From the NCBI GenBank assembly GCA_021107345.1, contig JAIOSX010000162.1, forward strand, positions 1 through 5,463: a stretch of 5,463 nt of DNA, in the 5' to 3' direction. The DNA is from Candidatus Aegiribacteria sp. GTDB taxonomy: Bacteria; Fermentibacterota; Fermentibacteria; Fermentibacterales; Fermentibacteraceae. Positions 5,262 through 5,463 of the stretch are shown here, piece after piece. The first letter of the stretch is position 1; the number at the start of each line of letters is the position of its first letter. A program made the translations under genes and the position numbers. The notes under the pieces were generated by a model. The model saw only the letters and a list, made by a program, of their open reading frames with translations, was not told where the DNA came from and searched no databases.

Positions 5262-5463
5262 TTACCTTCTTCCTCTAATCTTGCCTTTACTCAGGAACCC
5301 ATCGTAGTGCCTCATAAGAAGATGTGTCTCGATCTGTCTGAGCGTCTCGAGAGCTACACCGACAACGATAAGCAGGCTGGTGCCACCGAACATGAAGTTA
5401 ACATTGGCGTGCCTGGTCATGAGCATGGGCAAAACGGCTATAGCAGCCAGGAAGATCGCTCCC
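5262..5463 (-). CDS. secY: Protein translocase subunit SecY, C-terminal part
   Basis: Channel subunit of the SecYEG translocon in the inner membrane. Only the last 66 residues and the TAA stop (5264-5262) are in the window; the gene runs off the right edge. The visible part begins with a hydrophobic segment ([15 protein letters not shown]), then the family-typical [17 protein letters not shown], which is the last membrane helix. The cytoplasmic tail follows, [15 protein letters not shown] and a basic end with KIRGRR. These match SecY C-termini well. The stop is a single base before the adk ATG, so the two are very probably cotranslated. Confidence 0.97.
   Translation of the reverse strand, partial: GAIFLAAIAVLPMLMTRHANVNFMFGGTSLLIVVGVALETLRQIETHLLMRHYDGFLSKGKIRGRR

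Noticed and set aside
1..5463. Undescribed system, CRISPR array, toxin-antitoxin or defence genes
   Set aside because: Apart from the first 190 bases, the window is almost completely filled by recognised housekeeping genes with short gaps, and no direct-repeat array is visible.

Overview
The window is the downstream end of a bacterial ribosomal-protein / RNA polymerase alpha operon, all read from the minus strand. In transcription order (right to left) it holds secY (3' end only), adk, map, infA, rpmJ, rpsM, rpsK, rpoA, rplQ and pfkA. A large hairpin with a T-rich tail follows pfkA. The genes are tightly packed: secY-adk 1 nt apart, adk-map overlapping by 10 nt, infA-rpmJ 10 nt, rpsM-rpsK 9 nt, rplQ-pfkA 16 nt. 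This suggests a single transcript. I see no convincing internal promoter.

The host is a bacterium: it has a two-domain RpoA with an alpha-CTD, bacterial L36, L17 and IF-1, and a type I methionine aminopeptidase. The zinc-binding adenylate kinase, four-ligand L36 and the N-terminal sequence of RpoA do not point to a classic enteric or Bacillus relative. An uncultured or poorly sampled phylum, perhaps in the FCB neighbourhood, is my guess at low confidence. Two layout traits are informative. rpsD (S4), often found between rpsK and rpoA, is absent, and pfkA sits directly behind rplQ. Five of the nine complete genes start with GTG or TTG.

The products cover export of nascent proteins (SecY), nucleotide balance (Adk), N-terminal methionine removal (Map), translation initiation (IF-1), ribosome subunits (L36, S13, S11, L17), transcription (RpoA) and the committed step of glycolysis (PfkA). 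The unusual addition is a glycolytic enzyme cotranscribed with the growth machinery.

The leftmost 190 bases are not assigned. They are open in plus frame 1 from the edge to a TAA at 187-189 and also largely open on the minus strand, and neither translation is recognisable. The hairpin (arms 193-218 and 242-267) fits almost exactly between that TAA and the pfkA stop at 269-271. It is most simply a transcription terminator. I found no CRISPR array, tRNA, rRNA, insertion sequence or defence system. This is essentially a housekeeping region with a few lineage-specific oddities.
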